From Isoetes taiwanensis (lineage: Eukaryota; Streptophyta; Lycopodiopsida; Isoetales; Isoetaceae), in NCBI GenBank assembly GCA_021234155.1, contig JAJEKV010000010.1, positions 4,626,871-4,690,870 of the forward strand: 64,000 nt of DNA, in the 5' to 3' direction. Below the pieces are notes generated by a model that saw only the letters and a program-made list of their open reading frames with translations, did no database searches and was not told where the DNA came from. Position 1 is the first letter of the stretch. Every line of letters starts with the position of its first letter. The position numbers were made by a program, and so were the translations under genes. Positions 36,141-47,026 of this stretch are shown here, piece by piece.

Positions 36141-37271
36141 TTGGCCTGTTGGGAAGGACTATTCAGCTCTGAAACCTGCTCCCCCCGTCACCCTTTGGTG
36201 GAGATGACAAGATCCATTCGCAGCCCGCCAAAACGTTCTTCTGTTAGTTCTACCATAGTAGATGGAGGAATTGGAAAAGAATATACTGCAAATTCTCTCA
36301 AAATAAGTGTACGTGATGCACACAAAATGGCTCACGAGGGTGCTCTTTCGGCTCCTGAGAGTTTAGTTTCTTTAGTGCAGCTCAATCCTTTAGTGTTGCC
36401 TAATATGTATTCTAATGGCACGAGTGGGGCCATCTCAATTGAGACAGGAGCTCCATCTCTCTCCTCTTCTCAGTTACTTGTTCCAGTTTCTATTCCAACT
36501 GTAGTTGCCTCGACTACAGTTCACGCCTCTGCCCATACATCTGGTGAGACTGGAAGACGTGAACATGTGCCATTGGAAAACTCTTCTAAAAGTGTCGTAC
36601 TTCTGACGCACGTTGGAGGTTCCTCAGGTCAGGTGATATGCCCTGATCAATTAGCACCGACAATCATTGGAAGTTCTGTGGGTCAGGCAAGACCCTCTTT
36701 GTCTGCTGAAACTACTTCTGGGCTAGTGGCACCTCCAACACATGTTGGAGGTGCCTCATGTCAGTCGAGATCTCACGTGCTTGCCACCATGGTAGATAAT
36801 AACAGGAAAGAAGTCATGTCCTTCCTCCAGCAATTGCAAGCCAAGCAAGACTCCATGGATGTTCAGCTCCCATCAGAAGAAATCTTTTATGAGGTTTAGG
36901 AGTGCAGGGCAACTTTTGAGCGTTTTCGGGCTCTAGTGGTGCAGATTAGCTATGAAGTTCATCGACGACATGTGGAGCAGTTGGTTGCGTGTTATGTGGT
37001 CTGCCATTTCACTGGCCCTTTCTTGGATCTGAAGCGCGTGGGATCTTGGTTGTCTGGGCACCTTCATAAGCTAGGGCTTCCTGCTTATCAATCTATCAAG
37101 CTTGTGACAAAAGATCAATGCTGCTTTCGTTTGATGTTTGAATCTCCCGAGCCAACTGCTCAACTCATAGAACGAGGTGTTGATCCTCTTTGGAAACACT
37201 TCTTTCTCTATCAGCAGTATGTTCCTGGATCCTTTCCAGCTAAGCCAGATGCCTTACGTGCCCCCTTCTAG
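36141..37271 (+). pseudogene. LINE ORF1-like frame, module B
   Basis: The frame runs from ATG 36141 with an in-frame TAG at 36897-36899, then continues to a stop at 37271. The first part is Ser/Thr-rich and low in complexity. The second (VQISYEVHRRHVEQL, then CYVVCHFTGPFLDLKRVGSW and LMFESPEPTAQLIERGVDPL) resembles the nucleic-acid-binding part of plant L1 ORF1 proteins (DUF4283-like). The corresponding frame in module C lacks about 290 bp in the middle. Confidence 0.6.
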
Positions 37272-38083
37272 TTTGCTATTGAAGATTTCCCTCCGGAGCT
37301 ACAGGATTCCAAGTTCATTTCCGCCATTGCTAATGAGATTGAACTCCATTTGCAACACTCCATAACCAATGGCATCACCAAGATTTGTGTTGCAAAGCCC
37401 ATTCATCGTGATTTGTCTCAAACATTTGTTGTCTAGAGCGGGCTCATCTTCTTTCCATTTAAGCTGTCCTTGTTGAATGGTCCTGAACTAGCTCTCATGT
37501 TTCACTCAGGATGATCGTTTTGGTCGTTGGGCCCTAATTATATGGCAGGAACATGGGGTTAAGTATGGTTTAATTAATGTTTACGTCCACAACAGGCCCC
37601 ATCAGAGAGCTTCACTATGGGCCTCCTTGCGAGGGAAGATGCTCAGCTTGGGCTGCCACATTTCATGGCTTCTTGTTGGGGATCTTAACATGGTGGAAAT
37701 GGAGTCCGATCGGTTAGGGGCTACCTCTATAGTGGTGTTTGATTTTGAACGCTAACAGTGGCTCTGTCTACTCCATGACTGCAACCTCTTGGAGATTGAT
37801 GGTGAAGGTTCCTTTACTTGGTGCAATGGTCAAGTTGGTGGGGGTCGCACAAGCTCTTAGTTAGATAGAGCTTACTGGAACGCAGATGTAGTTGTGGCAC
37901 TTCTAGGTCTCTTCCGGTTCTGTCTCAAGAAGACCACCATCTGCAATTCCTTTTAGACAAGCCTCTGCAGCAGCAACGGCCTGGACGGACATGTTTTCAC
38001 TTGAATGTAAAATTTTTAAGGATGCTGACTATTCAGAAGGCTGTAAGAACACTTAGATAACTGCCTTCAACCGACGTCGAGGC

Positions 38084-39330
38084 ATGGCTGGCATAGTGGA
38101 TGCAATTGCGACAGTCAAATGCTTTGCCAAGCAGTGGGGCCGAGAGTCTGCAGCAGCAGGTCGTGTTTTATTGGACACCCTGTATCAGGACCTGCTCCAT
38201 TCTCGACAGGGGCTCCTTTCAGGTGTTCATGATCGAAATATTTTGGCACAGATCCAAGCATTGGAGGAGGAGCAAATCCAAAAGGCAAAGATGAAGGCAG
38301 GTTTGCAGTGGTTTTGTGATGAAGACCGTTGTACAGGCTTCTCTTTTCGTGCGGCTAAGAGGCGTTGTATGACGTCAACCATGTCCTCATTGCTTTTGCT
38401 GGATGGTTCGGTGCTAACAGAGCCAACTGATCTCAAGCAATATCTGCATAGCCACTTTCAGACTTTCTTTGCTGAGAAACAACTTACCTTTCAATCAGAA
38501 ATACGAGATGCTATTTTGTCTAGGATTTCTCCGATGATCTCTGACGAGCCGTGCGTGTCAATAGAGACGGCTATGACAGCTGATGATGGGGCAGTCTTTG
38601 AACTGAAAAGAGGCAAATGCCCAGGTTTGGATGGTTTGCCAATTGAGTTCTTCCAGGAGTATTGGAAATGGTTGGAGCCCGATGTCTATGATGCTTTTTG
38701 TGACTTTCGGCGGTCCATTGCTTTGGATAGAATTCTAAACACAGGTGCCATCTCACTCATCCCCAAGGTCAAGGATCCGCAGACTATTTCAGACTGGCGG
38801 CCCATCACCTTATTGTCATCTGTATATAAGATCTTTGCCAAGGCTTTTGTAGAGCGGGTGAAGGACATCTTGGCAGAGTCCATCTCAACAACCCAATCAG
38901 GTTTTCTTCCAAAACGATGCATTCTGAACAATGTTGCTGCTGCTTACGAGTGAATTTATTGGGCACGTAAGCAAAACCTTCCAGTTGTATATCTTAAGCT
39001 TGATTTTGCAAAGGCTTATGACAATGTTAGCTGGAGATTCATGTGTCGTTGTATGCTAAAAATGGGATTTGGAAAACAATTCACATCATATATTATGAAG
39101 CTCCATATCTCTGCTCGGGCAACTGTTATGTTCTATGGTGAGCTGTCAAATGCCTTTTCACTTGGTCATGGTATTCGCCAGGGATGCCTTTTAGCACCAC
39201 TGCTTTTCACAATTGTCGCAGAGGCTTTGTCACAATTATTCACCATTGCAACCACAGAGGGACTTCTCCATGACCTTGCAATGGAGGATGGCACACAGGA
39301 GGTTTGCAATCAATATGCTGAGAATCTTGC
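38084..39330 (+). pseudogene. LINE reverse-transcriptase region, module B
   Basis: Shows the expected RT blocks: GKCPGLDGLPIEFFQEYW, AISLIPKVKDPQTISDWRPI with TLLSSVYKIFAK, TQSGFLPKRCI, a TGA at 38951-38953, LKLDFAKAYDNVSWRFM (block A, catalytic Asp) and GIRQGCLLAPLLF (block B). Block C (YADD), with the two catalytic Asp residues, is absent. RT copies the LINE RNA at the target site; this one could not. Confidence 0.85.
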
Positions 39331-41119
39331 AGCTGCCAAATTGCTCTTAGACACTTTTCACTGGCTTCCGGTGTCCTTGTGGGGTGGCAGAAGTGTACAT
39401 CTTTATGGACATTGGATACTCCGACTCTGGCATGTGTGCATGATTATCCACGGAAATTACTTGCGCATGGACAGGCCATCAAGTTGTTGGGGATTCCAGT
39501 TGGCATCCATGCTACTATGGGAGCTGCATGGGAGGAGATCATTAAGAGTTTGGAGAAGCACTTATTCTGGTGGTCCACCGCAAAGTTGTCTCTTACGGGT
39601 CGCATGACAATGGCCAAGTCAGTCCTTAGTATTACCCATGTTTATACGGTATCCATATTGCTAGCCCCGAGTAACAAAGTACGCGGAGCTTATTGCAATA
39701 GTTTGGAACTTTATATGGGCGGGTACTGAGGAAGGTGTGCGGATTACGGTGGCGTGGTCGAAGTGCCTCCTTCCCAAATGGGCAGGTGGTCTGGGTATGA
39801 TGGACTTCTTACTGCAGAGCAAATTCCTTATTTCAAAGTTCATTTGGAGACTCCTGAATGGTGAAGATGATTCTCCCCGATTTACACCTTCTTAAACAAG
39901 CTCTTGGTCATCAGATCCCTCTAGGCAAAAAGTCGTCAAACCAGTCCTACCTTGGGCATTATTTCGCACTCGCAGCCTTTTCCAAGTCCTTCTTCATTTT
40001 TGCATGGCTTGCTAACAAAGATGGGAGGAGGCCAAACATCTTTTTCCGCCATGTCCCTCCATCGACACCCTATTGAGACTCCATGGTGGTGGGCACCACT
40101 ACCTCCGCACCCCTCAAAGACCTCCATCGGCAAAGATCGGGTTCATCCCCTTACACCGAGACGATGGATTCTGGCAGGCGTTGTCTCTATTCAAGCATGG
40201 TATGAAGCGGGTCACCTACTATTTTGGCCTAAATTTCAGGCAATGTTCCTGCTCTCTCGTTGAGATGTGTTCCTATGGGAGAAGGTTGCAGTAAAATTTG
40301 CCTCTTGTAGTGCAAGTTGGTGTTGCTGAAAGAGTGCCATGGGACTGTCATAAAAATATTCACAAAAGCAAGCACTTTGTCAGATCAGTATATCGCATTC
40401 TTTTAGCACCACAACCCCTCCAATTGCCAGATGGGTGGCACTTACATGTTCCACAACACACTTTGTGTCGTGACATGGCGATGGCTTTGGGATAGGTTGC
40501 TCCATCCTAAAGTCTCGTGACTATGGTGGCGGTGTTATCCACGTGTGCTCGCGATTAATGCCTTCCGACATTGCTATGATCCTCGCAGATTTGCAAAAGA
40601 TGCCCGCTCTGCTTTTCAGCCGTTGAGACTCTTGAGCATCGCCTCTCTTTGATTGTCCAGAGGTTCAACCAGCGGGTCCCGCTACAAGGCTTGTTTAACA
40701 GTACATTGGACTGCCGATGCATCCTCTTGGCATCATATCCTAATGCATGGCCCTCAGCTAAACAGAGGATATTCTATCTTGGTTCTGGTTGGCACCTATG
40801 GTCGATATGGGAGCGTCGCAGACATCACATCTTCCAAGGCAGCTATTCATCTGCACATGGTGTTATTATGGTAGCGCAGAAAAAGATACTGACAGCCTAT
40901 GAGTGCTCCTCTCTTGATTCAGAAATGATGGAACGATCCGATTCAAAGATCTTCAATTGATTCTTATCGTTAGTCTTCCTTTCTCGAGTAAGCACATTGT
41001 GCCCGTGTTCGTGTTCCCCGTGGCATCTTTTTCGTTCTTACACTGTTAGATGAGACATGTAAATTTTGTACTTTTTATCTGATTAATAAACTTTTTGGCT
41101 TTCGTCCGTAAAAAAAAAA

Positions 41120-43354
41120 CGCAGAACGTAGAGAAAATTTTAAAGACATGCTTCTTGCAAATCCGGAAGCTCCAGATGTTTAGCCACCACTAAAATTGAT
41201 CAAAATCACTGAAAATCCACGTGGGCTTCCTCCAGAGTTTTCCAATTTTGTCTGATAAAATCCAATCGTTGCATTTTTGTAATGGCGAAGAAAAACCATA
41301 TCCGATGGCCGACTAATTTTAACCCAAACAATTCAACAAAGCGCCGTAAAGAGTCATTAGAAAACCTACAAGACTTATTATTTCAAAATCCACAAACATA
41401 AGGGCAATTTAGGAGTTTTGTTGGACACCGCTTGCATGTCCCGTGGATGCCGTGATGAGTTGGGCTACCGGGCATGATCCGGCCATATTGTTGTAGGGGG
41501 GGTAATATAATTAGGGACTCGTGGGTCCGCTTGATCCTAATAGTTTAAGTTTAAGCTTGAGCTTGTGCTTGATTCTGGAACATAAATTTTGATGGTTCAC
41601 CGGCAGATTGTATTGAATTGGCCACAAATCGATTTTATCTGGCTTTCCAGGTATATGCATGGTAGAATTTTGGGCCACTTTTTAGATTCATGCAGCAGAA
41701 TAGGAAAGAGGAGATGAATGGGAGAGGCTTGGTTTCCATAACACACACAAAAAATATAGATGTAATTTAAACTTATACTTCATATTAGTTAAATTAAAAT
41801 GTGAAAGCGGTTTATTATCTAAAAGCAGCAATTATAAAATATACATTTTTTTTGGAAGGTCGAAAAGCCAAAAAAGTTTATTAATCGATAAAACGCATAA
41901 AAAATTTACATGTCTCGCCTAATTGTGTAATTATAAAGAGATGCCACAGAGCATGAGAATATCTAGTATAATGATAGGGGATTACTTTTGTATTTTTGAA
42001 CATTTTTAGCGTGCTTGCATAACCCTCTCTACACCGCTTCTTGGCTTTCTAGGCTATCCACGCACACCACCTAGGCTGAATCCAACCACTGCCTAGATCT
42101 TTTTATTTTGTGATCCAAGGGATGGAAAAAATAGAAATTGCTCTGAAATTAAGAGGTAGAGCTATGCAAGTGCCTCCAATGAGCAGAGCAGTCCCCCAAA
42201 GTTTTTGCCACGTTCCTCGGATCCAGGTAAAACCTCCAATACATAGTGAGTTATGGTTGTGAATCAATTATCTCATGTTTATAACACACTCTACCAACTA
42301 CATTCGGCAAGCAAGGGCGTTTAAAATAAGCGTGCTAGCACTTGCGGTGATGTATGGTGGGCATCATATGTACGGTGGGCATCATCTTCTCTAGTGTGAG
42401 CATATTTTAAACAAGGCTATTACTGCTCTTTTGATTTAAGCTTAATATGATTGCAGCAGAACATGTATGATCTTTTCCGACGTTCCTGTGTTTCCACTTT
42501 GTGCTCTTCCGGCTTCACCTTTGGCTCAAATTTTGGATCTTAAAGCACCTTTCAATATAGTTTCTCCAGGTGGCATAGTTCTCTCTGTCCAGAGTAGCAT
42601 TCTTGTCGTATGGTCAATTAATAACAGCATCCATCTTCATCAATGAGTTGATTGTTAATGGTTTTTTAAATTGGACAAAATTCAGGGGATGTCGGCAACT
42701 TGAGAGAACTGTGACCAACTACAGTTCTCCAGACATACTAAATGTACATGAATGGGTTATCATGTTTATATTGTTGTATATTTCAGAAGCTTAGTTTTTC
42801 TTTGCATCTTAATTGTTTAACTTAGTATTGCATTACATTTAATGGGAACATCTGAGGAAGACCTCCACGATAGTTGTTGCTCTGATATCCAGTGGTAATC
42901 AAATACCTTGCTTCATTTTGAAAAAATATTCTATTCAAATTTGTGCAACAACATTGGGCACTTAAGATAAAAGGTATGTCTAATTGCCAAACGGTGGTCA
43001 CATAGTTGTTAAACATTAACCAATTTATTCCATGATATGGAGATTCAATTACACTCGATAGGCGGTTAAGGTATGCCATTTGAATGCAATTTACAACTCA
43101 CAAGCTTGTTTGAGGTTCCATGTTTATAAATATAAAGCTTTTAAAAACTATCATCACATCTCAACCTCTTCCCATAAAGAGCTTCACCGTAGTTTTTTTT
43201 TCGGGTTGTGGTTATGTAGTTAGCCTCATCATCAGTAGCCTTAGTGAGATTGCTATTCAATTTAATGAGATAGCATTTTAATGTTACAAGAATGAATCCA
43301 TTACTTATTTTCATTGTCATCATTCCTTTGATGTGTTCGAGTTGAACAAACCTT
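41120..43354. other. Module B 3' block: no complete gene
   Basis: Shared with 60388-62616. A coding-looking stretch near 42490-42650 (LCALPASPLAQILDLKAP, NIVSPGGIVLSVQSSILVVW) follows a possible acceptor (TTCCCACAG in the sister copy), but I cannot name it. A terminus-like repeat (GAATATCTAGTATAATGATAG) lies at 41971. No other features seen. Confidence 0.35.
41846..41935 (-). mobile_element. LINE 3' tail only, inverted, module B
   Basis: A poly(T) run, then GGAAGGTCGAAAAGCC and AAAAAAGTTTATTAATCG, through AAATTTACATGTCTCGCCTA. This is the reverse complement of the last 80 or so bases of the LINE 3' UTR. It is a heavily 5'-truncated insertion, tail to tail with the long LINE 0.73 kb away. Same in module C at 61111. 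Confidence 0.75.
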
Positions 43355-43853
43355 GGCCAAAAAAATTTTTAGTTAATACAAACCATTAACACACAACTAC
43401 CATTAACATTATTAACATAAACCATTGCATTTGACACATTTAAATTAAAATCCCCCTTAAACCCCCTTTGGTTTGGGTGCATATTCACACGAGGGGTTAC
43501 CCCGCAACGAGAGTCGCCCGATGGGCATATCCGCCTTTATTCCAAGATCTGGACCGCATATAGCGATCCTCGTTTGTGGGGTATGCATGTACAAGTTTTT
43601 GTATCTCAGATATTAAAGTTTGCAAAATACTATAAGGTTTGAGAGAATATACTTAATGGTATTAATTTTGTACATGTATTGTAAATTTTTGGGGCTCGCC
43701 GCCCACGTGAACCCCTCGTGTGAATATGCACCCAAACCAAAGGGGGTTTAAGGGGGATTTTAATTTAAATGTGTCAAATGCAATGGTTTATGTTAATAAT
43801 GTTAATGGTAGTTGTGTGTTAATGGTTTGTATTAACTAAAAAATTTTTTGGCC
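43355..43853. mobile_element. Long-TIR MITE, module B, core inverted
   Basis: Arms of about 145 bp are inverted repeats: GGCCAAAAAAATTTTTAGTT...GAGGGGTTA on the left, and TAACCCCTCG-type sequence to TAACTAAAAAATTTTTTGGCC on the right (the right inner edge here reads GAACCCCTCG). The core of about 210 bp (43500-43710) lies in the opposite orientation to that of the sister element at 62617-63121, while both flanks keep the same orientation. No coding capacity. Confidence 0.88.
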
Positions 43854-44029
43854 CCTTCGGGGCCTTAAGGATGGTGTAGGGGTGCATGTAATATTGTGCA
43901 TGGAGTTTCCTTAGTGCATGTAATATTGTGCATATAATATCTGTGCATGGAGATTCCTTAGTGCATATGAATCATAAAAGAAAATGGTAGTAGAGCTAAA
44001 AACAAGCCATTACATTCGAAGTCCTAATA

Positions 44030-45681
44030 TTAAGTGTGACATAATACCATAATAGATAATAGACAAATGGTAACACATTTAAAAAACAGACAGAGATCAT
44101 ACAGAGGCATTTTATGAAAAATATTCCGGGCCTCTTGGATGCTCCCTTGCTGGGCAAATGCTGCTAACACATCATGACGAGGCATCTTTTCAAATACCAT
44201 TTTAGCACCATCTAGGCTTCCAAGTCTTACATAGATCCCAAGCAAAAGGTTCCAAGGAGAATACATTGGGTTCTTGAATAGACTCAAATACTGCCTGAGC
44301 CTCCTTCCAAATCCTTAGTGTTACCACAATGCCGAATGATAGAAGCAAAATCCATGCAATGCAATCTATAGAGGCGTGTTTTCCCTGAATCAAAAGCTTG
44401 AAATGTGATAGTCTTATCAGTAGAAGCTGTTCTGCAAGCGCTAAAGAAATTTCGGCCCAAAACGATTGTTTTACCCCTCGGATGGAAATCTAGATTAACA
44501 GATGTAACCAAATTTCTTTCTATAGCCTCATCCCATGAATGAAAGAATTCCCCCGCTTTGGACCATTTGGAATGGTGCAAAGAAACATATGGAAAATCTT
44601 CAGGCAGTTTCCATGAAGATCCAGCAAAGGGCTCACATAAAATCCTATCTAAATTATGCCTGGTATCTATAAGAATTAACTCTTTGTGTCATCAGGCTGT
44701 ATAAGAATGCAGAAATTAGCCATAGCAAATGAATTCCCAGACCTTGCCCTAACCCTAATTCAACAATGAGAAATTTGCAACCGTCACTCTTGTATTGAGA
44801 AAGAAAAAACCTGATCAGGTCTCCGATTCATGGATGCAGCCCCCGCGGCAAAGCGCTTATACTTCTCCAAAGATTTGATAAATTTGGATTTGGGCTTAAA
44901 ATGACTCGCAATGTTTTTCCGTGGATCTTTTGCTCGAAAGCAATGGGAGCAGTTTCCATGAAGATCCGGCAAAGGGCTCACATAAAATCCTATCTAAATT
45001 ATGCCTGGTATCTATAAGAATAACTCTTTGTGTCATCAGGCTGTATAAGAATGCAGAAATTAGCCATAGCAAATGATTTCCCAGACCTTGCCCTAACCAT
45101 AATTCAACAACGAGAAATTTGCAACTGTCAATCTTGGATTGAGAAAGAAAAAACCTGATCAGGTCTCCAGATCTGCGGATGCATGCCCTGTGCAAAGCGC
45201 TATACTTCTCCAACAGATTTGATAAATTTGGATTTGGGCGCAAATGACTCTGCAATGTTTTTCCAGGGATCTTTGCTCTGAGCAATGGGAGCAGTTTCCA
45301 TGAAGATCCGGCAAAGGGCTCACATAAAATCCTATCTAAATTATGCCTGGTTCTTTGTGTCATCAGGCTGTACAAGAATGCAGAAATTAGCCATAGCAAA
45401 TGATTTCCCAGACCTTGCCCTAACCATAATTCAACAACGAGAAATTTGCAACCGTCAATCTTGGACTGAGAAAGAAAAAACCTGATCGGGTCTCCAGATC
45501 TGCGGATGCAGGCCCTGTGCAAAGCGCTATACTTCTCCAACAGATTTGATAAATTTGGATTTGGGCGCAAATGACTCTGCAACGTTTTTCCAGGGATCTT
45601 TGCTTTGAGCAATGGGAGCTTACCCCGACTCCTGCAGGGGTTTTCGATGTGAAGTAATTCCACTGCCGTTGCCGGATCCAT
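44030..45681 (-). pseudogene. PPR protein gene fragment, minus strand, module B
   Basis: Reading from ATG 45681: an N-terminal region duplicated in tandem (see the repeat entry), then EFFHSWDEAIERNLVTSV and TITFQAFDSGKTRLYRL with CMDFASIIRHCGNTKDL. PPR motifs in shifting frames follow: EAQAVFESIQEPNVFS, NLLLGIYVRLGSLDGAKMVF, EKMPRHDV, and LAAFAQQGSIQEARNIFHKM. It resembles plant organellar PPR proteins that edit or stabilise RNA. Frame breaks occur near 44270, 44390 and 44580. A copy of its 3' part lies at 63298-63990. The first 261 codons (45681-44896) are open. Confidence 0.65.
44605..45635. repeat. Three tandem repeats of 345 and 342 bp
   Basis: CAGTTTCCATGAAGATCC starts at 44605, 44950 and 45292. 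Each unit includes AAATCCTATCTAAATTATGC, CAGACCTTGCCCTAACC and GATAAATTTGGATTTGGGC. Both periods are multiples of three, so on the minus strand the frame passes through units 2 and 3 without a stop, giving repeated peptides such as RPNPNLSNLLEKYSALHRAC. Unit 1 is more divergent. Confidence 0.88.
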
Positions 45682-45699
45682 TTTCTAAGTATGGCCATT

Positions 45700-47026
45700 C
45701 CAAGTTTCTTTCTTAAGCTTAAAGCTCTAGGAGATGTCTTAGGGGCACTACAAGCTCAACAAGCTTCCCACCATCAGGCTCTATGAATCCGACCCACAAA
45801 ACTACACCCCCTGTTATAAGATCTGCCACCATTTTTTTATGAAGAAGCTTCTCTTCTGCAACCATTTTTTATGAAGAAGCTTCTCTTCTGCAACGACGAT
45901 CTCTTTAAATGGTAGCTTAATCTTATCTTGCTAATCCCTGTTGTTGCAGATTTGCCAGTCTGTTTTGTGCCCTAAAATGCTATGAACGAGGCAGGCTTGC
46001 ATGTTCAGCCCTAAAATAAAAAGAGGGCTTTTGTTGTGAGCCCTTGGATGTTGGACCATTAGAAAAAAAAAAGTTAAATCAACGATTAAGAAATGGTGCA
46101 CTCTAGATGTACGCATTAGTACATCCATTCGAATACTCCATAAAATCTTAGGAAAACCTTTGTGAAAAGCGTACAAAAACACAAAGAAAACCCCCTGTTA
46201 TTATGCTACATATTTATCCCCGTGTTCGCATTGGCATGGACTAGAGTCAAGATCAGGATGACCCACAGAGAAGGTGCCAATTTAACAATGCCAGTTTGGC
46301 TGCACAGCTTGCTTGCGCTAACTAAAGGTTCTGGAGGTTGTTGGCTAAAATGTTTCTTGACTTGCAGATGTGAGATTTCAATATGCAAGCAAACGCTTCT
46401 AAAGAATCCATTTGTAAGCTCAGCCCTCGATACTAGAAACTTAACAAGCAGTTCTAGAAGAGTAATTACTATGTTTGCAGGCTGAAGCTTAAGATCGAAG
46501 TAAGCAGCAGTGTTTGACGTTTGAAAGGCAGTGACGGGCCACCCTGCCATGGTAAAAAGCATAGGCATTGGTCAGAGCCAATCAGTCCTCCTAATCCTGC
46601 TCAAAGCATCTTCTACCGAGGGTCAAGCACATTGTATGGGAATACGTTTTTTCATTTCAATATGATCAGCATGACTGCATGCTGCCAGCACAGGCAGAAA
46701 TGTTAAAAGTGCATTCCATGCTACTGTGCCTTCGTGTATTGAATTAAAGACTAGATCAGCATCAATCATGCTCCCATATTTACCATAAAAGCCAAGCAGT
46801 CAGCTTGCCACAACTGAGGCATTTATTACAGCAGAAAAGATATAAACTTCAATTTGTATCCAAGTTGTTTGTTGTGCCAACCTTTGAGAATTAGCAGAAT
46901 ATATATTACGCAAAATGATGCACTCTATTATTTCCTTTCAAATGTAGAAAGAATGTGCTTTCAGCTGGAAATGGAGATTATGAGCCAATTTATGTTAGAA
47001 GAATTCATAGACTCTTTATAGCCCAA
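45700..47026. other. No gene recognised
   Basis: A minus-strand frame at 46206-46568 (120 codons, including LVKFLVSRAELTNGFFRSVC) is open but matches no family I know. At 46030-46214 lies an inverted copy of the repeat at 49152-49330. Otherwise nothing seen. Confidence 0.35.
46030..46214 (-). repeat. Dispersed terminus-like repeat, inverted copy
   Basis: The reverse complement (AAATATGTAGCATAATAACAG followed by a G run and TTTGTGTTTTTGTAC) aligns with 49152-49330. It aligns less well with 41971-42015 and 61208-61260. All share GTACTAATGCGTACATCTAG or its start. They could be ends of a TIR transposon family; here the plus copy at 41971 and this minus copy would bound 4.2 kb containing the PPR fragment. 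Confidence 0.5.

Larger units (their letters stand above)
36141..41119 (+). mobile_element. LINE (L1 clade), module B, longest copy, defective
   Basis: Parts in order: an ORF1-like frame (36141-37271); the end of the endonuclease domain (about 37510-37900, LLVGDLNMVEMESDR); reverse transcriptase (38084-39330); a frame break; thumb and zf-RVT region (39379-40960); then a 3' UTR ending GATTAATAAACTTTTTGGC and a poly(A) run at 41110-41119. The N-terminal half of the endonuclease is missing. RT has GIRQGCLLAPLLFTIVAEAL but the YADD motif is deleted (QYA joined to ENLAAAK). Many extra small differences after 39660 look like consensus errors. It cannot move on its own. Confidence 0.92.
32774..45000. 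repeat. Segmental duplication, copy B (pairs with 52562-64000)
   Basis: From CCATTGTAATGAGG through the SMO1 gene, LINE, MITE and PPR fragment, this block is almost collinear with 52562-64000. The offset is 19784 at the SMO1 end and about 19267 after the LINE; the change comes from indels in the spacer and the LINE. The first 8 kb also match module A (27047-32688). Confidence 0.92.

Noticed and set aside
39936-40960. Short frames in LINE copy B as separate genes
   Set aside because: They are pieces of the LINE C-terminal frame broken by the CAG/CTG-linked differences. Sister copies read through.
44605-45635. Centromeric or telomeric satellite
   Set aside because: Only three units, bound to a PPR gene fragment, with no higher-order array.
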